Below, piece after piece: positions 1 to 11,414 of a stretch of DNA of 64,000 nucleotides. Each line of letters opens with the position of its first letter. The first letter of the stretch is position 1. The translations under genes were made by a program, and so were the position numbers. The notes beneath the pieces were generated by a model, which saw only the letters and a program-made list of their open reading frames with translations, had not been told where the DNA came from and did not search any database. Source of the DNA: Euonymus europaeus (lineage: Eukaryota > Streptophyta > Magnoliopsida > Celastrales > Celastraceae); assembly GCA_963580455.1 (NCBI GenBank), contig OY756962.1, positions 26,921,001-26,985,000 of the forward strand. Direction: 5' to 3'.

Positions 1-172
1 CTCGTTTCACCTAGTTAGCCGCGAAATGTGGTTTCTTTACGTAAACGGTTTTATTAATATCCGTTGACTCCGAGTTCTGAATTCGGTGATTTTTCGCTTG
101 ATTTCAAACTACTTTTCCGGCTCTACAATCCTGGTTTTCGGATTTTGATTTCATAACTCGTGGCTAGTAGGT
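1..172 (+). repeat. 172-bp 'W' variant monomer
   Basis: First of nine copies of a distinct linked haplotype: TCAAACTACTTTTCCGGC, CCTGGTTTTCGG (one base short at about 135) and TTTCATAACTCG. This copy also has TTTTATTAATATCC instead of TTTTATGAATATCC. Confidence 0.9.
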
Positions 173-553
173 CTCGTTTCGCCTAGTTAGCCACGAAATG
201 TGGTTTCTTTACGTAAACGGTTTTATGAATATCCGTTGAATCCGAGTTCTGAAATCGGTGATTTTTTGGTTGATTTCACACTACTTTTCGAGCTCTACAA
301 TCATGGCATTTCGGATTTTGATTTCAGAACTCGTGGCTAGTAGGTCTCGTTTCACCTAGTTAGCCGCGAAATGGGGTTTCTTTACGTAAACGGTTTTATG
401 AATATCCGTTGAGTCCGAGTTCTGAATTCGGTGATTTGTAGCTTGATTTCACACTACTTTTCGAGCTCTACAATCTTGGCGTTTTGGATTTTGATTTCAG
501 AACTCGTGGCTAGTAGGTCTCGTTTCACCTAGTTAGCCGCGAAATGTGGTTTC

Positions 554-563
554 TTTACGTAAA
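554..563. repeat. 10-bp perfect palindrome TTTACGTAAA (example copy)
   Basis: This is unit position 36-45 of the monomer starting at 519. It is its own reverse complement and is present in most of the 370 units. Scattered units break it, for example TTAAGTAAA near 11279, 16120, 22520 and 40856, and the TTAACGTAAA or TTAACGTACAC forms between about 28 and 58 kb. No binding protein can be named from the sequence. Confidence 0.9.
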
Positions 564-588
564 CGGTTTTATGAATATCCGTTGACTC

Positions 589-679
589 CGAGTTCTGAAA
601 TCGGTGATTTTTAGCTTGATTTCACACTACTTTTCGAGCTCTACAATCATGGAATTTCGGATTTTGATTTCAGAACTCG
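589..679. repeat. Long-range inverted repeat within a monomer, 14-bp arms (example copy)
   Basis: The arms are CGAGTTCTGAAATC at 589-602 and GATTTCAGAACTCG at 666-679. They are exact reverse complements separated by 63 bases. In the commoner EcoRI-bearing units (GAATTCGG) the perfect arm is 11 bp (CGAGTTCTGAA with TTCAGAACTCG). In units with GAAATCGG, such as this one, it reaches 14 bp. The left arm is also part of a short imperfect dyad in EcoRI-bearing units, CCGAGTTCTGAATTCGG. Dyad symmetry is common in centromeric satellites of several lineages; a role here is inference. Confidence 0.85.
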
Positions 680-3632
680 TGGCTAGTAGGTCTCGTCTCA
701 CCTAGTTAGCCGCGAAATGGCGTTTCTTTACGTAAACGGTTTTATGAATATCCGTTGACTCCGAGTTCTGAATTCGGTGATTTGTAGCTTGATTTCACAC
801 TACTTTTCGAGCTCTACAATCCTGGCGTTTTGGATTTTGATTTCAGAACTTGTGGCTAGTAGGTCTCGTTTCACCTAGTTAGCCGCGAAATGTGGTTTCT
901 TTACGTAAACGGTTTTATGAATATCCGTTCACTCCGAGTTCTGAATTCGGTGATTTTTAGCTTGATTTCACACTACTTTTGGAGCTCTACAATCCTGTTG
1001 TTTCGGATTTTGATTTCAGAACTCGTGGCTAGTAGGTCTCGTTTCACCTAGTTAGCAGCGAAATGTGGTTTCTTTACGTAAACGGTTTTATGAATATCCG
1101 TTGACTCCGAGTTCTGAATTCGGTGATTTTTAGCTTGATTTCACACTACTTTTCGAGCTCTACAATCCTGTTGTTTCGGATTTTGATTTCAGAACTCGTG
1201 GCTAGTAGGTCTCATTTCACCTAGTTAGCCGCGAAATGTGGTTTCTTTACGTAAACGGTTTTATGAATATCCGTTGACTCAGAGTTCTGAATTCGGTGAT
1301 TTTTAGCTTGATTTCACACTACTTTTCGAGTTCTACAATCCTGGCATTTCGGATTTTGATTTCAGAACTCGTGGCTAGTAGGTCTCGTTTCACCTAGTTA
1401 GCCGCGAAATATGGTTTCTTTACGTAAACGGTTTTATGAATATCCGTTGATTCCGAGTTCTGAATTCGGTGATTTTTAGCTTGATTTCACACTACATTTC
1501 GAGCTCTACAATCCTGGTGTTTCGGATTTTGATTTCAGAACTCGTGGCTAGTAGGTCTCGTTTCACCTAGTTAGCCGCGAAATGTGGTTTCTTTACGTAA
1601 ACGGTTTTATGAACATCTGTTGACTCCGAGTTCTGAATTCGGTGATTTTTAGCTTGATTTCACACTACTTTTGGAGCTCTACAATCCTGTTGTTTCGGAT
1701 TTTGATTTCAGAACTCGTGGCTAGTAGGTCTCGTTTCACCTAGTTAGCCGCGAAATGTGGTTTCTTTACGTAAACGGTTTTATGAATATCCGTTGACTCC
1801 GAGTTCTGAATTCGGTGATTTTTAACTTGATTTCACACTACTTTTTGAGCTCTACAATCCTGTTGTTTCGGATTTTGATTTCAGAACTCGTGGCTAGTAG
1901 GTCTCGTTTCACCTAGTTAGCCGCGAAATGTGGTTTCTTTACGTAAACGGTTTTATGAATATCCGTTGACTCAGAGTTCTGAATTCGGTGATTTTTAGCT
2001 TTATTTCACACTACTTTTCGAGCTCTACAATCATGGCATTTCGGATTTTTATTTCAGAACTCGTGGCTAGTAGGTCTCGTTTCACCTAGTTTGCCGCGAA
2101 ATGTGGTTTCTTTACGTAAACGGTTTTATGAATATCCGTTGACTCCGAGTTCTGAATTCGGTGATTTTTAGCTTGATTTCACACTACTTTTCGAGCTCTT
2201 CAATCATGGCGTTTCAGATTTTAGTTTCAGAACTCGTGGCTAGTAGGTCTCGTTTCACCTAGTTAGCCGCGAAATGGGGTTTCTTTACGTAAACGGTTTT
2301 ATGAATATCCGTTGACTCCGAGTTCTGAATTCGGTGATTTGTAGCTTGATTTCACACTACTTTACGAGCTCTACAATCCTGGCATTTCGGATTTTGATTT
2401 CAGAACTCGTGGCTAGTAGGTCTCGTTTCACCTAGTTGGCCGCGAAATGTGGTTTCTTTACGTAAACGGTTTTATGAATATCCGTTGATTCCGAGTTCTG
2501 AATTCGGTGATTTTTCGCTTGATTTCACACTACTTTTCGAGCTCTACAATCCTGGCATTTCGGATTTTGATTTCAGAACTCGTGGCTAGTGGGTCTCGTT
2601 TCACCTAGTTAGCCGCGAAATGTGGTTTCTTTACGTAAACGGTTTTATGAATATCCGTTGATTCCGAGTTCTGAATTCGGTGATTTTTAGCTTGATTTCA
2701 CACTACTTTTCGAGCTCTACAATCATGGCGTTTCGGATTTTGATTTCAGAACTCGTGGCTAGTAGGTCTCGTTTCACCTAGTTAGCCGCGAAATGGGGTT
2801 TCTTTACGTAAACGGTTTTATGAATATCCGTTGACTCCGAGTTCTGAATTCGGTGATTTTTAGCTTGATTTCACACTACTTTACGAGCTTTACAATCTTG
2901 GCATTTCGGATTTTGATTTCAGAACTCGTGGCTAGTAGGTCTCGTTTCACCTAGTTGGCCGCGAAATATGGTTTCTTTACGTAAACGGTTTTATGAATAT
3001 CCGTTGACTCAGAGTTCTGAATTCGGTTGTTTTTCGCTTGATTTCTCACTACTTTTCGAGCTCTACAATCCTGGAATTTCGGATTTTGATTTCAGAACCC
3101 GTGGCTAGTAGGTCTCGTTTCACCTAGTTGGCCGCGAAATATGGTTTCTTTACGTAAACGGTTTTATGAATATCCGTTGACTCAGAGTTCTGAATTCGGT
3201 TGTTTTTCGCTTGATTTCACACTTCTTTTCGAGCTCTACAATCCTGGCATTTCGGATTTTGATTTCAGAACTCGTGGCTAGTAGGTCTCGTTTCACCTAG
3301 TTAGCCGCGAAATGTGGTTTATTTACGTAAACGGTTTTATGAATATCCGTTGACTCCGAGTTCTGAATTCGGTGATTTTTAGCTTGATTTCACACTACTT
3401 TTCGAGCTCTACTATCCTGTTGTTTCGGATTTTGATTTCAGAACTCGTGGCTAGTAGGTCTCGTTTCACCTAGTTAGCCGCGAAATGTGGTTTATTTACG
3501 TAAACGGTTTTATGAATATCCGTTGACTCAGAGTTCTGAATTCGGTTGTTTTTCGCTTGATTTCACACTACTTTTCGAGCTCTACAATCCTGGCATTTTG
3601 GATTTTGATTTCAGAACTCGTGGCTAGTAGGT

Positions 3633-3804
3633 CTCGTTTCACCTAGTTGGCCGCGAAATGTGGTTTCTTTACGTAAACGGTTTTATGAATATCCGTTGAC
3701 TCCGAGTTCTGAATTCTGTGATTTTTCGCTTGATTTCAAACTACTTTTCCGGCTCTACAATCCTGGTTTTCGGATTTTGATTTCATAACTCGTGGCTAGT
3801 AGGT
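3633..3804 (+). repeat. 172-bp 'W' variant monomer
   Basis: Carries the W haplotype plus GAATTCTGTG in place of GAATTCGGTG. That mark is shared with the copies at 5881 and 7264, so these three are one lineage inside the 10-monomer HOR. Confidence 0.9.
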
Positions 3805-4496
3805 CTCGTTTCACCTAGTTAGCCGCGAAATGTGGTTTCTTTACGTAAACGGTTTTATGAATATCCGTTGACTCCGAGTTCTGAAATCGGTGATTTTTAG
3901 CTTGATTTCACACTACTTTTCGAGCTCTACAATCCTGGAATTTTGGATTTTGATTTCAGAACTCTTGGCTAGTATGTCTCGTTTCACCTAGTTAGCCGCG
4001 AAATGTGGTTTCTTTACGTAAACGGTTTTATGAATATCCGTTGACTCCGAGTTCTGAAATCGGTGATTTTTAGCTTTTTTTCACACTACTTTTCGAGCTC
4101 TACAATCCTGGCATTTCGCATTTTGATTTCAGAACTCGTGGCTAGTAGGTATCATTTCACCTAGTTAGCCGCGAAATGTGGTTTCTTTACGTAAACGGTT
4201 TTATGAATGTCCCTTGACTCTGAGTTCTGAATTCGGTGATTTTTAGCTTGATTTCACACTACTTTTCGAGCTCTACAATCCTAGCATTTCGTATTTTGAT
4301 TTCAGAACTCATGGCTAGTAGGTCTCGTTTCACCTAGTTAGCCGCGAAATGTGGTTTCTTTACGTAAACGGTTTTATGAATATCCGTTGACTCCGAGTTC
4401 TGAATTCGGTGATTTTTAGCTTGATTTCACAATACTTTACGAGCTCTACAATCCTGGCACTTCGGATTTTGATTTCAGAACTCGTGACTAGTAGGT

Positions 4497-5534
4497 CTCA
4501 TTTCACCTAGTTAGCCGCGAAATATGGTTTCTTTACGTAAACGGTTTTATGAATATCCGTTGACTCAGAGTTCTGAATTCGGTTGTTTTTCACTTGATTT
4601 CACTCTACTTTTCGAGCTCTACAATCCTGGCGTTTTGGATTTTGATTTCAGAACTCGTGGCTAGTAGGTCTCGTTTCACCTAGTTAGCCGCGAAATGTGG
4701 TTTCTTTACGTAAACGGTTTTATGAATATCCGTTGACTCCGAGTTCTGAATTCGGTGATTTTTAGCTTGATTTCACACTACTTTTCGAGCTCTTCAATCA
4801 CGGCGTTTCGGATTTTGATTTCAGAACTCGTGGCTAGTAGGTCTCGTTTCACCTAGTTAGCAGCGAAATGTGGTTTCTTTACGTAAACGGTTTTATGAAT
4901 ATCCGTTGACTCCGAGTTCTGAATTCGGTGATTTGTTGCTTGATTTCACAATACTTTACGAGCTCTACAATCCTGGCACTTCGGATTTTGATTTCAGAAC
5001 TCGTGACTAGTAGGTCTCGTTTCACCTAGTTAGCCGCGAAATATGGTTTCTTTACGTAAACGGTTTTATGAATATCCGTTGACTCAGAGTTCTGAATTCG
5101 GTTGTTTTTCACTTGATTTCACTCTACTTTTCGAGCTCTACAATCCTGGCGTTTTGGATTTTGATTTCAGAACTCGTGGCTAGTAGGTCTCGTTTCACCT
5201 AGTTAGCCGCGAAATGTGGTTTCTTTACGTAAACGGTTTTATGAATATCCGTTGACTCCGAGTTCTGAATTCGGTGATTTTTAGCTTGATTTCACACTAC
5301 TTTTCGAGCTCTTCAATCACGGCGTTTCGGATTTTGATTTCAGAACTCGTGGCTAGTAGGTCTCGTTTCACCTAGTTAGCAGCGAAATGTGGTTTCTTTA
5401 CGTAAACGGTTTTATGAATATCCGTTGACTCCGAGTTCTGAATTCGGTGATTTGTTGCTTGATTTCACAATACTTTACGAGCTCTACAATCCTGGCACTT
5501 CGGATTTTGATTTCAGAACTCGTGACTAGTAGGT
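4497..5534 (+). repeat. 3-monomer (519-bp) tandem duplication R-S-T
   Basis: 4497-5015 and 5016-5534 are two near-identical 519-bp blocks. GGCACTTCGG recurs at 4454, 4973 and 5492, each 519 bp apart. The second HOR copy at 6053-7781 has only one R-S-T block, so this is a local expansion. Confidence 0.88.
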
Positions 5535-5880
5535 CTCGTTTCACCTAGTTAGCCGCGAAATATGGTTTCTTTACGTAAACGGTTTTATGAATATCCGTTG
5601 ACTCCGAGTTCTGAATTCGGTGATTTTTAGCTTGATTTCACACTACTTTTCGAGCTCTACTATCCTGTTGTTTCGGATTTTGATTTCAGAACTCGTGGCT
5701 AGTAGGTCTCGTTTCACCTAGTTAGCCGCGAAATGTGGTTTATTTACGTAAACGGTTTTATGAATATCCGTTGACTCAGAGTTCTAAATTCGGTTGTTTT
5801 TCGCTTGATTTCACACTACTTTTCGAGCTCTACAATCCTGGCATTTTGGATTTTGATTTCAGAACTCGTGGCTAGTAGGT

Positions 5881-6052
5881 CTCGTTTCACCTAGTTAGCC
5901 GCGAAATGTGGTTTCTTTACGTAAACGGTTTTATGAATATCCGTTGACTCCGAGTTCTGAATTCTGTGATTTTTCGCTTGATTTCAAACTACTTTTCCGG
6001 CTCTACAATCCTGGTTTTCGGATTTTGATTTCATAACTCGTGGCTAGTAGGT
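5881..6052 (+). repeat. 172-bp 'W' variant monomer
   Basis: W haplotype with the GAATTCTGTG mark. It is the last unit of the first HOR copy at 4151-6052. Confidence 0.9.
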
Positions 6053-7781
6053 CTCGTTTCACCTAGTTAGCCGCGAAATGTGGTTTCTTTACGTAAACGG
6101 TTTTATGAATATCCCTTGACTCTGAGTTCTGAATTCGGTGATTTTTAGCTTGATTTCACACTACTTTTCGAGCTCTACAATCCTAGCATTTCGTATTTTG
6201 ATTTCAGAACTCATGGCTAGTAGGTCTCGTTTCACCTAGTTAGCCGCGAAATGTGGTTTCTTTACGTAAACGGTTTTATGAATATCCGTTGACTCCGAGT
6301 TCTGAATTCGGTGATTTTTAGCTTGATTTCACAATACTTTACGAGCTCTACAATCCTGGCACTTCGGATTTTGATTTCAGAACTCGTGACTAGTAGGTCT
6401 CGTTTCACCTAGTTAGCCGCGAAATATGGTTTCTTTACGTAAACGGTTTTATGAATATCCGTTGACTCAGAGTTCTGAATTCGGTTGTTTTTCACTTGAT
6501 TTCACTCTACTTTTCGAGCTCTACAATCCTGGCGTTTTGGATTTTGATTTCAGAACTCGTGGCTAGTAGGTCTCGTTTCACCTAGTTAGCCGCGAAATGT
6601 GGTTTCTTTACGTAAACGGTTTTATGAATATCCGTTGACTCCGAGTTCTGAATTCGGTGATTTTTAGCTTGATTTCACACTACTTTTCGAGCTCTTCAAT
6701 CACGGCGTTTCGGATTTTGATTTCAGAACTCGTGGCTAGTAGGTCTCGTTTCACCTAGTTAGCAGCGAAATGTGGTTTCTTTACGTAAACGGTTTTATGA
6801 ATATCCGTTGACTCCGAGTTCTGAATTCGGTGATTTGTTGCTTGATTTCACAATACTTTACGAGCTCTACAATCCTGGCACTTCGGATTTTGATTTCAGA
6901 ACTCGTGACTAGTAGGTCTCGTTTCACCTAGTTAGCCGCGAAATATGGTTTCTTTACGTAAACGGTTTTATGAATATCCGTTGACTCCGAGTTCTGAATT
7001 CGGTGATTTTTAGCTTGATTTCACACTACTTTTCGAGCTCTACTATCCTGTTGTTTCGGATTTTGATTTCAGAACTCGTGGCTAGTAGGTCTCGTTTCAC
7101 CTAGTTAGCCGCGAAATGTGGTTTATTTACGTAAACGGTTTTATGAATATCCGTTGACTCAGAGTTCTAAATTCGGTTGTTTTTCGCTTGATTTCACACT
7201 ACTTTTCGAGCTCTACAATCCTGGCATTTTGGATTTTGATTTCAGAACTCGTGGCTAGTAGGTCTCGTTTCACCTAGTTAGCCGCGAAATGTGGTTTCTT
7301 TACGTAAACGGTTTTATGAATATCCGTTGACTCCGAGTTCTGAATTCTGTGATTTTTCGCTTGATTTCAAACTACTTTTCCGGCTCTACAATCCTGGTTT
7401 TCGGATTTTGATTTCATAACTCGTGGCTAGTAGGTCTCGTTTCACCTAGTTAGCCGCGAAATGTGGTTTCTTTACGTAAACGGTTTTATGAATATCCGTT
7501 GACTCCGAGTTCTGAAATCGGTGATTTTTAGCTTGATTTCACACTACTTTTCGAGCTCTACAATCCTGGCATTTTGGATTTTGATTTCAGAACTCTTGGC
7601 TAGTATGTCTCGTTTCACCTAGTTAGCCGCGAAATGTGGTTTCTTTACGTAAACGGTTTTATGAATATCCGTTGACTCCGAGTTCTGAAATCGGTGATTT
7701 TTAGCTTGATTTCACACTACTTTTCGAGCTCTACAATCCTGGCATTTCGCATTTTGATTTCAGAACTCGTGGCTAGTAGGT
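6053..7781 (+). repeat. 10-monomer HOR, second copy
   Basis: Order P-Q-R-S-T-U-V-W-X-Y, 1729 bp (10 x 173 minus the 1-bp deletion in W). X carries GAAATCGG, GCATTTTGG and CTCTTGGCTAGTATG. Y carries GAAATCGG and GCATTTCGCA and is followed by GGTATCATTTC. P restarts at 7782 with the same ATCCCTTGACTCTGAG mark, giving the HOR period. Confidence 0.85.
7264..7435 (+). repeat. 172-bp 'W' variant monomer
   Basis: W haplotype with the GAATTCTGTG mark. It is unit 8 of the second HOR copy at 6053-7781. Confidence 0.9.
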
Positions 7782-8992
7782 ATCATTTCACCTAGTTAGC
7801 CGCGAAATGTGGTTTCTTTACGTAAACGGTTTTATGAATATCCCTTGACTCTGAGTTCTGAATTCGGTGATTTTTAGCTTGATTTCACACTACTTTTCGA
7901 GCTCTACAATCCTAGCATTTCGTATTTTGATTTCAGAACTCATGGCTAGTAGGTCTCGTTTCACCTAGTTAGCCGCGAAATGTGGTTTCTTTACGTAAAC
8001 GGTTTTATGAATATCCGTTGACTCCGAGTTCTGAATTCGGTTGTTTTTCACTTGATTTCACTCTACTTTTCGAGCTCTACAATCCTGGCGTTTTGGATTT
8101 TGATTTCAGAACTCGTGGCTAGTAGGTCTCGTTTCACCAAGTTAGCCGCGAAATGTGGTTTCTTTACGTAAACGGTTTTATGAATATCCGTTGACTCCGA
8201 GTTCTGAATTCGGTGATTTTTAGCTTGATTTCACACTACTTTTCGAGCTCTTCAATCACGGCGTTTCGGATTTTGATTTCAGAACTCGTGGCTAGTAGGT
8301 ATCGTTTCACCTAGTTAGCAGCGAAATGTGGTTTCTTTACGTAAACGGTTTTATGAATATCCGTTGACTCCGAGTTCTGAATTCGGTGATTTGTTGCTTG
8401 ATTTCACAATACTTTACGAGCTCTACAATCCTGGCACTTCGGATTTTGATTTCAGAACTCGTGACTAGTAGGTCTCGTTTCACCTAGTTAGCCGCGAAAT
8501 ATGGTTTCTTTACGTAAACGGTTTTATGAATATCCGTTGACTCAGAGTTCTGAATTCGGTTGTTTTTCACTTGATTTCACTCTACTTTTCGAGCTCTACA
8601 ATCCTGGCGTTTCGGATTTTGATTTCAGAACTCGTGGCTAGTATGTCTCGTTTCACCTATTTAGCCGCGAAATGTGGTTTCTTTACATAAACGGTTTTAT
8701 GAATATCCGTTGACTCCGAGTTCTGAAATCGGTGATTTTTAGCTTTTTTTCACACTACTTTTCGAGCTCTACAATCCTGGCATTTCGCATTTTGATTTCA
8801 GAACTCGTGGCTAGTAGGTATCATTTCACCTAGTTAGCCGCGAAATGTGGTTTCTTTACGTAAACGGTTTTATGAATATCCGTTGACTCCGAGTTCTGAA
8901 TTCGGTGATTTTTAGCTTGATTTCACACTACTTTTCGAGCTCTACAATCCTAGCATTTCGTATTTTGATTTCAGAACTCATGGATAGTAGGT
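7782..8992 (+). repeat. Scrambled derivative of the 10-monomer HOR
   Basis: Seven monomers in the order P, R, S, T, R, Y-like, P-like. Q, U, V, W and X are skipped. The unit starting at 8647 has a rare TTTACATAAACGG that breaks the palindrome at its CpG. Marks of the units match the preceding HOR, but the order is reduced, as expected after unequal exchange between out-of-step copies. Confidence 0.7.
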
Positions 8993-10203
8993 CTCGTTTC
9001 ACCTAGTTAGCCGCGAAATGGGGTTTCTTTACGTAAACGGTTTTATGAATATCCGTTGACTCCGAGTTCTGAATTCGGTGATTTTTAGCTTGATTTCACA
9101 CTACTTTTCGAGCTCTTCAATCACGGCGTTTCGGATTTTGATTTCAGAACTCGTGGCTAGTAGGTATCGTTTCACCTAGTTAGCAGCGAAATGGGGTTTC
9201 TTTACGTAAACGGTTTTATGAATATCCGTTGACTCCGAGTTCTGAATTCGGTGATTTGTAGCTTGATTTCACACTACTTTACGAGCTCTACAATCCTGGT
9301 ATTTCGGATTTTGATTTCAAAACTCGTGGCTAGTATGTCTCGTTTCACCTAGTTAGCCGCGAAATATGGTTTCCCTACGTAAACGGTTTTATGAATATCC
9401 GTTGACTCAGAGTTCTGAATTCGTTTGTTTTTCGCTTGATTTCACACTACTTTTCGAGCTCTACAATCCTGGCGTTTTGGATTTTGATTTCAGAACTCGT
9501 GGCTAGTAGGTCTCGTTTCGCCTAGTTAGCCGCGAAATGTGGTTTCTTTACGTAAACGGTTTTATGAATATCCGTTCACTCCGAGTTCTGAATTCGGTGA
9601 TTTTTAGCTTGATTTCACACTACTTTTGGAGCTCTACAATCCTGTTGTTTCGGATTTCGATTTCAGAACTCGTGGCTAGTAGGTCTCGTTTCACCTAGTT
9701 AGCCGCGAAATATGGTTTCTTTACGTAAACGGTTTTATGAATATCCGTTGACTCAGAGTTCTGAATTCGGTGATTTTTAGCTTGATTTCACACTACTTTT
9801 CGAGCTCTACAATCCTGGCATTTCGGATTTTGATTTCAGAACTCGTGGCTAGTAGGTCTCGTTTCACCTAGTTAGCCGCGAAATATGGTTTCTTTACGTA
9901 AACAGTTTTATGAATATCCGTTGATTCCGAGTTCTGAATTCGGTGATTTTTAGCTTGATTTCACAATACTTTACGAGCTCTACAATCCTGGCACTTCGGA
10001 TTTTGATTTCAGAACTCATGACTAGTAGGTCTCGTTTCACCTAGTTAGCCGCGAAATATGATTTCTTTACGTAAACGGTTTTATGAATATCCGTTGACTC
10101 AGAGTTCTGAATTCGGTTGTTTTTCACTTGATTTCACTCTACTTTTCGAGCTCTACAATCCTGGCGTTTCGGATTTTGATTTCAGAACTCGTGGCTAGTA
10201 GGT
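8993..10203 (+). repeat. 7-monomer tandem duplication, first copy
   Basis: Marks recur exactly 1211 bp later: CACGGCG 9122 and 10333, TTCCCTACG 9371 and 10582, CGGATTTCGATTTC 9651 and 10862, AACAGTTTTATG 9901 and 11112. The last two units, after about 9930, switch to Q and R types, so the homologous part is about 5.5 monomers. Confidence 0.85.
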
Positions 10204-11414
10204 CTCGTTTCACCTAGTTAGCCGCGAAATGTGGTTTCTTTACGTAAACGGTTTTATGAATATCCGTTGACTCCGAGTTCTGAATTCGGTGATTTTTAGC
10301 TTGATTTCACACTACTTTTCGAGCTCTTCAATCACGGCGTTTCGGATTTTGATTTCAGAACTCGTGGCTAGTAGGTATCGTTTCACCTAGTTAGCAGCGA
10401 AATGGGGTTTCTTTACGTAAACGGTTTTATGAATATCCGTTGACTCCGAGTTCTGAATTCGGTGATTTGTAGCTTGATTTCACACTACTTTACGAGCTCT
10501 ACAATCCTGGTATTTCGGATTTTGATTTCAAAACTCGTGGCTAGTATGTCTCGTTTCACCTAGTTAGCCGCGAAATATGGTTTCCCTACGTAAACGGTTT
10601 TATGAATATCCGTTGACTCAGAGTTCTGAATTCGTTTGTTTTTCGCTTGATTTCACACTACTTTTCGAGCTCTACAATCCTGGCGTTTTGGATTTTGATT
10701 TCAGAACTCGTGGCTAGTAGGTCTCGTTTCACCTAGTTAGCCGCGAAATGTGGTTTCTTTACGTAAACGGTTTTATGAATATCCGTTCACTCCGAGTTCT
10801 GAATTCGGTGATTTTTAGCTTGATTTCACACTACTTTTGGAGCTCTACAATCCTGTTGTTTCGGATTTCGATTTCAGAACTCGTGGCTAGTAGGTCTCGT
10901 TTCACCTAGTTAGCCGCGAAATATGGTTTCTTTACGTAAACGGTTTTATGAATATCCGTTGACTCAGAGTTCTGAATTCGGTGATTTTTAGCTTGATTTC
11001 ACACTACTTTTCGAGCTCTACAATCCTGGCATTTTGGATTTTGATTTCAGAACTCGTGGCTAGTAGGTCTCGTTTCACCTAGTTAGCCGCGAAATATGGT
11101 TTCTTTACGTAAACAGTTTTATGAATATCCGTTGATTCCGAGTTCTGAATTCGGTGATTTTTAGCTTGATTTCACACTACTTTTCGAGCTCTACAATCCT
11201 GGTGTTTCGGATTTTGATTTCAGAAATCGTGGCTAGTAGGTCTCGTTTCACCTAGTTAGCCGCGAAATGTGGTTTCTTTAAGTAAACGGTTTTATGAATA
11301 TCTGTTGACTCCGAGTTCTGAATTCGTTGATTTTTAGCTTGATTTCACACTACTTTCGAGCTCTTCAATCATGGCGTTTCGGATTTTGGTTTCAGAACTC
11401 GTGGCTAGTAGGTC
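10204..11414 (+). repeat. 7-monomer tandem duplication, second copy
   Basis: Repeats the marks of 8993-10203 in the same order. It diverges in the unit starting 11069, which ends in CCTGGTGTTTCGG rather than GGCACTTCGG, and runs into the 172-bp unit at 11242. Confidence 0.85.
11242..11413 (+). repeat. 172-bp monomer with short TACTTTCGAG
   Basis: One T is missing from TACTTTTCGAG at about 11351, linked with TTTAAGTAAACGG and ATATCTGTTG. Three other copies (16084, 22485, 40821) share all three marks, so this is a single duplicated haplotype. Confidence 0.9.

Larger units (their letters stand above)
1..4150 (+). repeat. Left segment: heterogeneous monomers without clear long HOR
   Basis: This segment holds 24 monomers of mixed variants. 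A unit with GTTCACTCC, TTTTGGAGC and CCTGTTG starts at 865 and is followed by a GCAGCG unit. Two adjacent near-identical units (TTGGCCGCGAAATATGG with CTCAGAG and TTGTTTTTCGC) start near 2940 and 3113. The last three units, from 3633, already belong to the HOR that follows. Variant types here recur in the right-hand segment after 58.3 kb. No unit order repeats over a long distance by eye. Confidence 0.75.
4151..6052 (+). repeat. 10-monomer HOR, first copy (11 monomers)
   Basis: Unit order by marks: P (ATCCCTTG class with CTCTGAG, here ATGTCCCTTG, and CCTAGCATTTCGTA), Q (CAATACTTTACGAG, GGCACTTCGG), R (ATATGG, CTCAGAG, TTGTTTTTCAC), S (TTCAATCACGGCG), T (GCAGCG, GATTTGTTGC), then R-S-T again, U (CTACTATCCTGTTG), V (GGTTTATTTACG, GTTCTAAATTC), W (172-bp type). 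Compared with the next copy it has one extra R-S-T block and lacks the X and Y units. X, Y and P occur in order just upstream from 3805, so the HOR began before this point. Confidence 0.85.
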
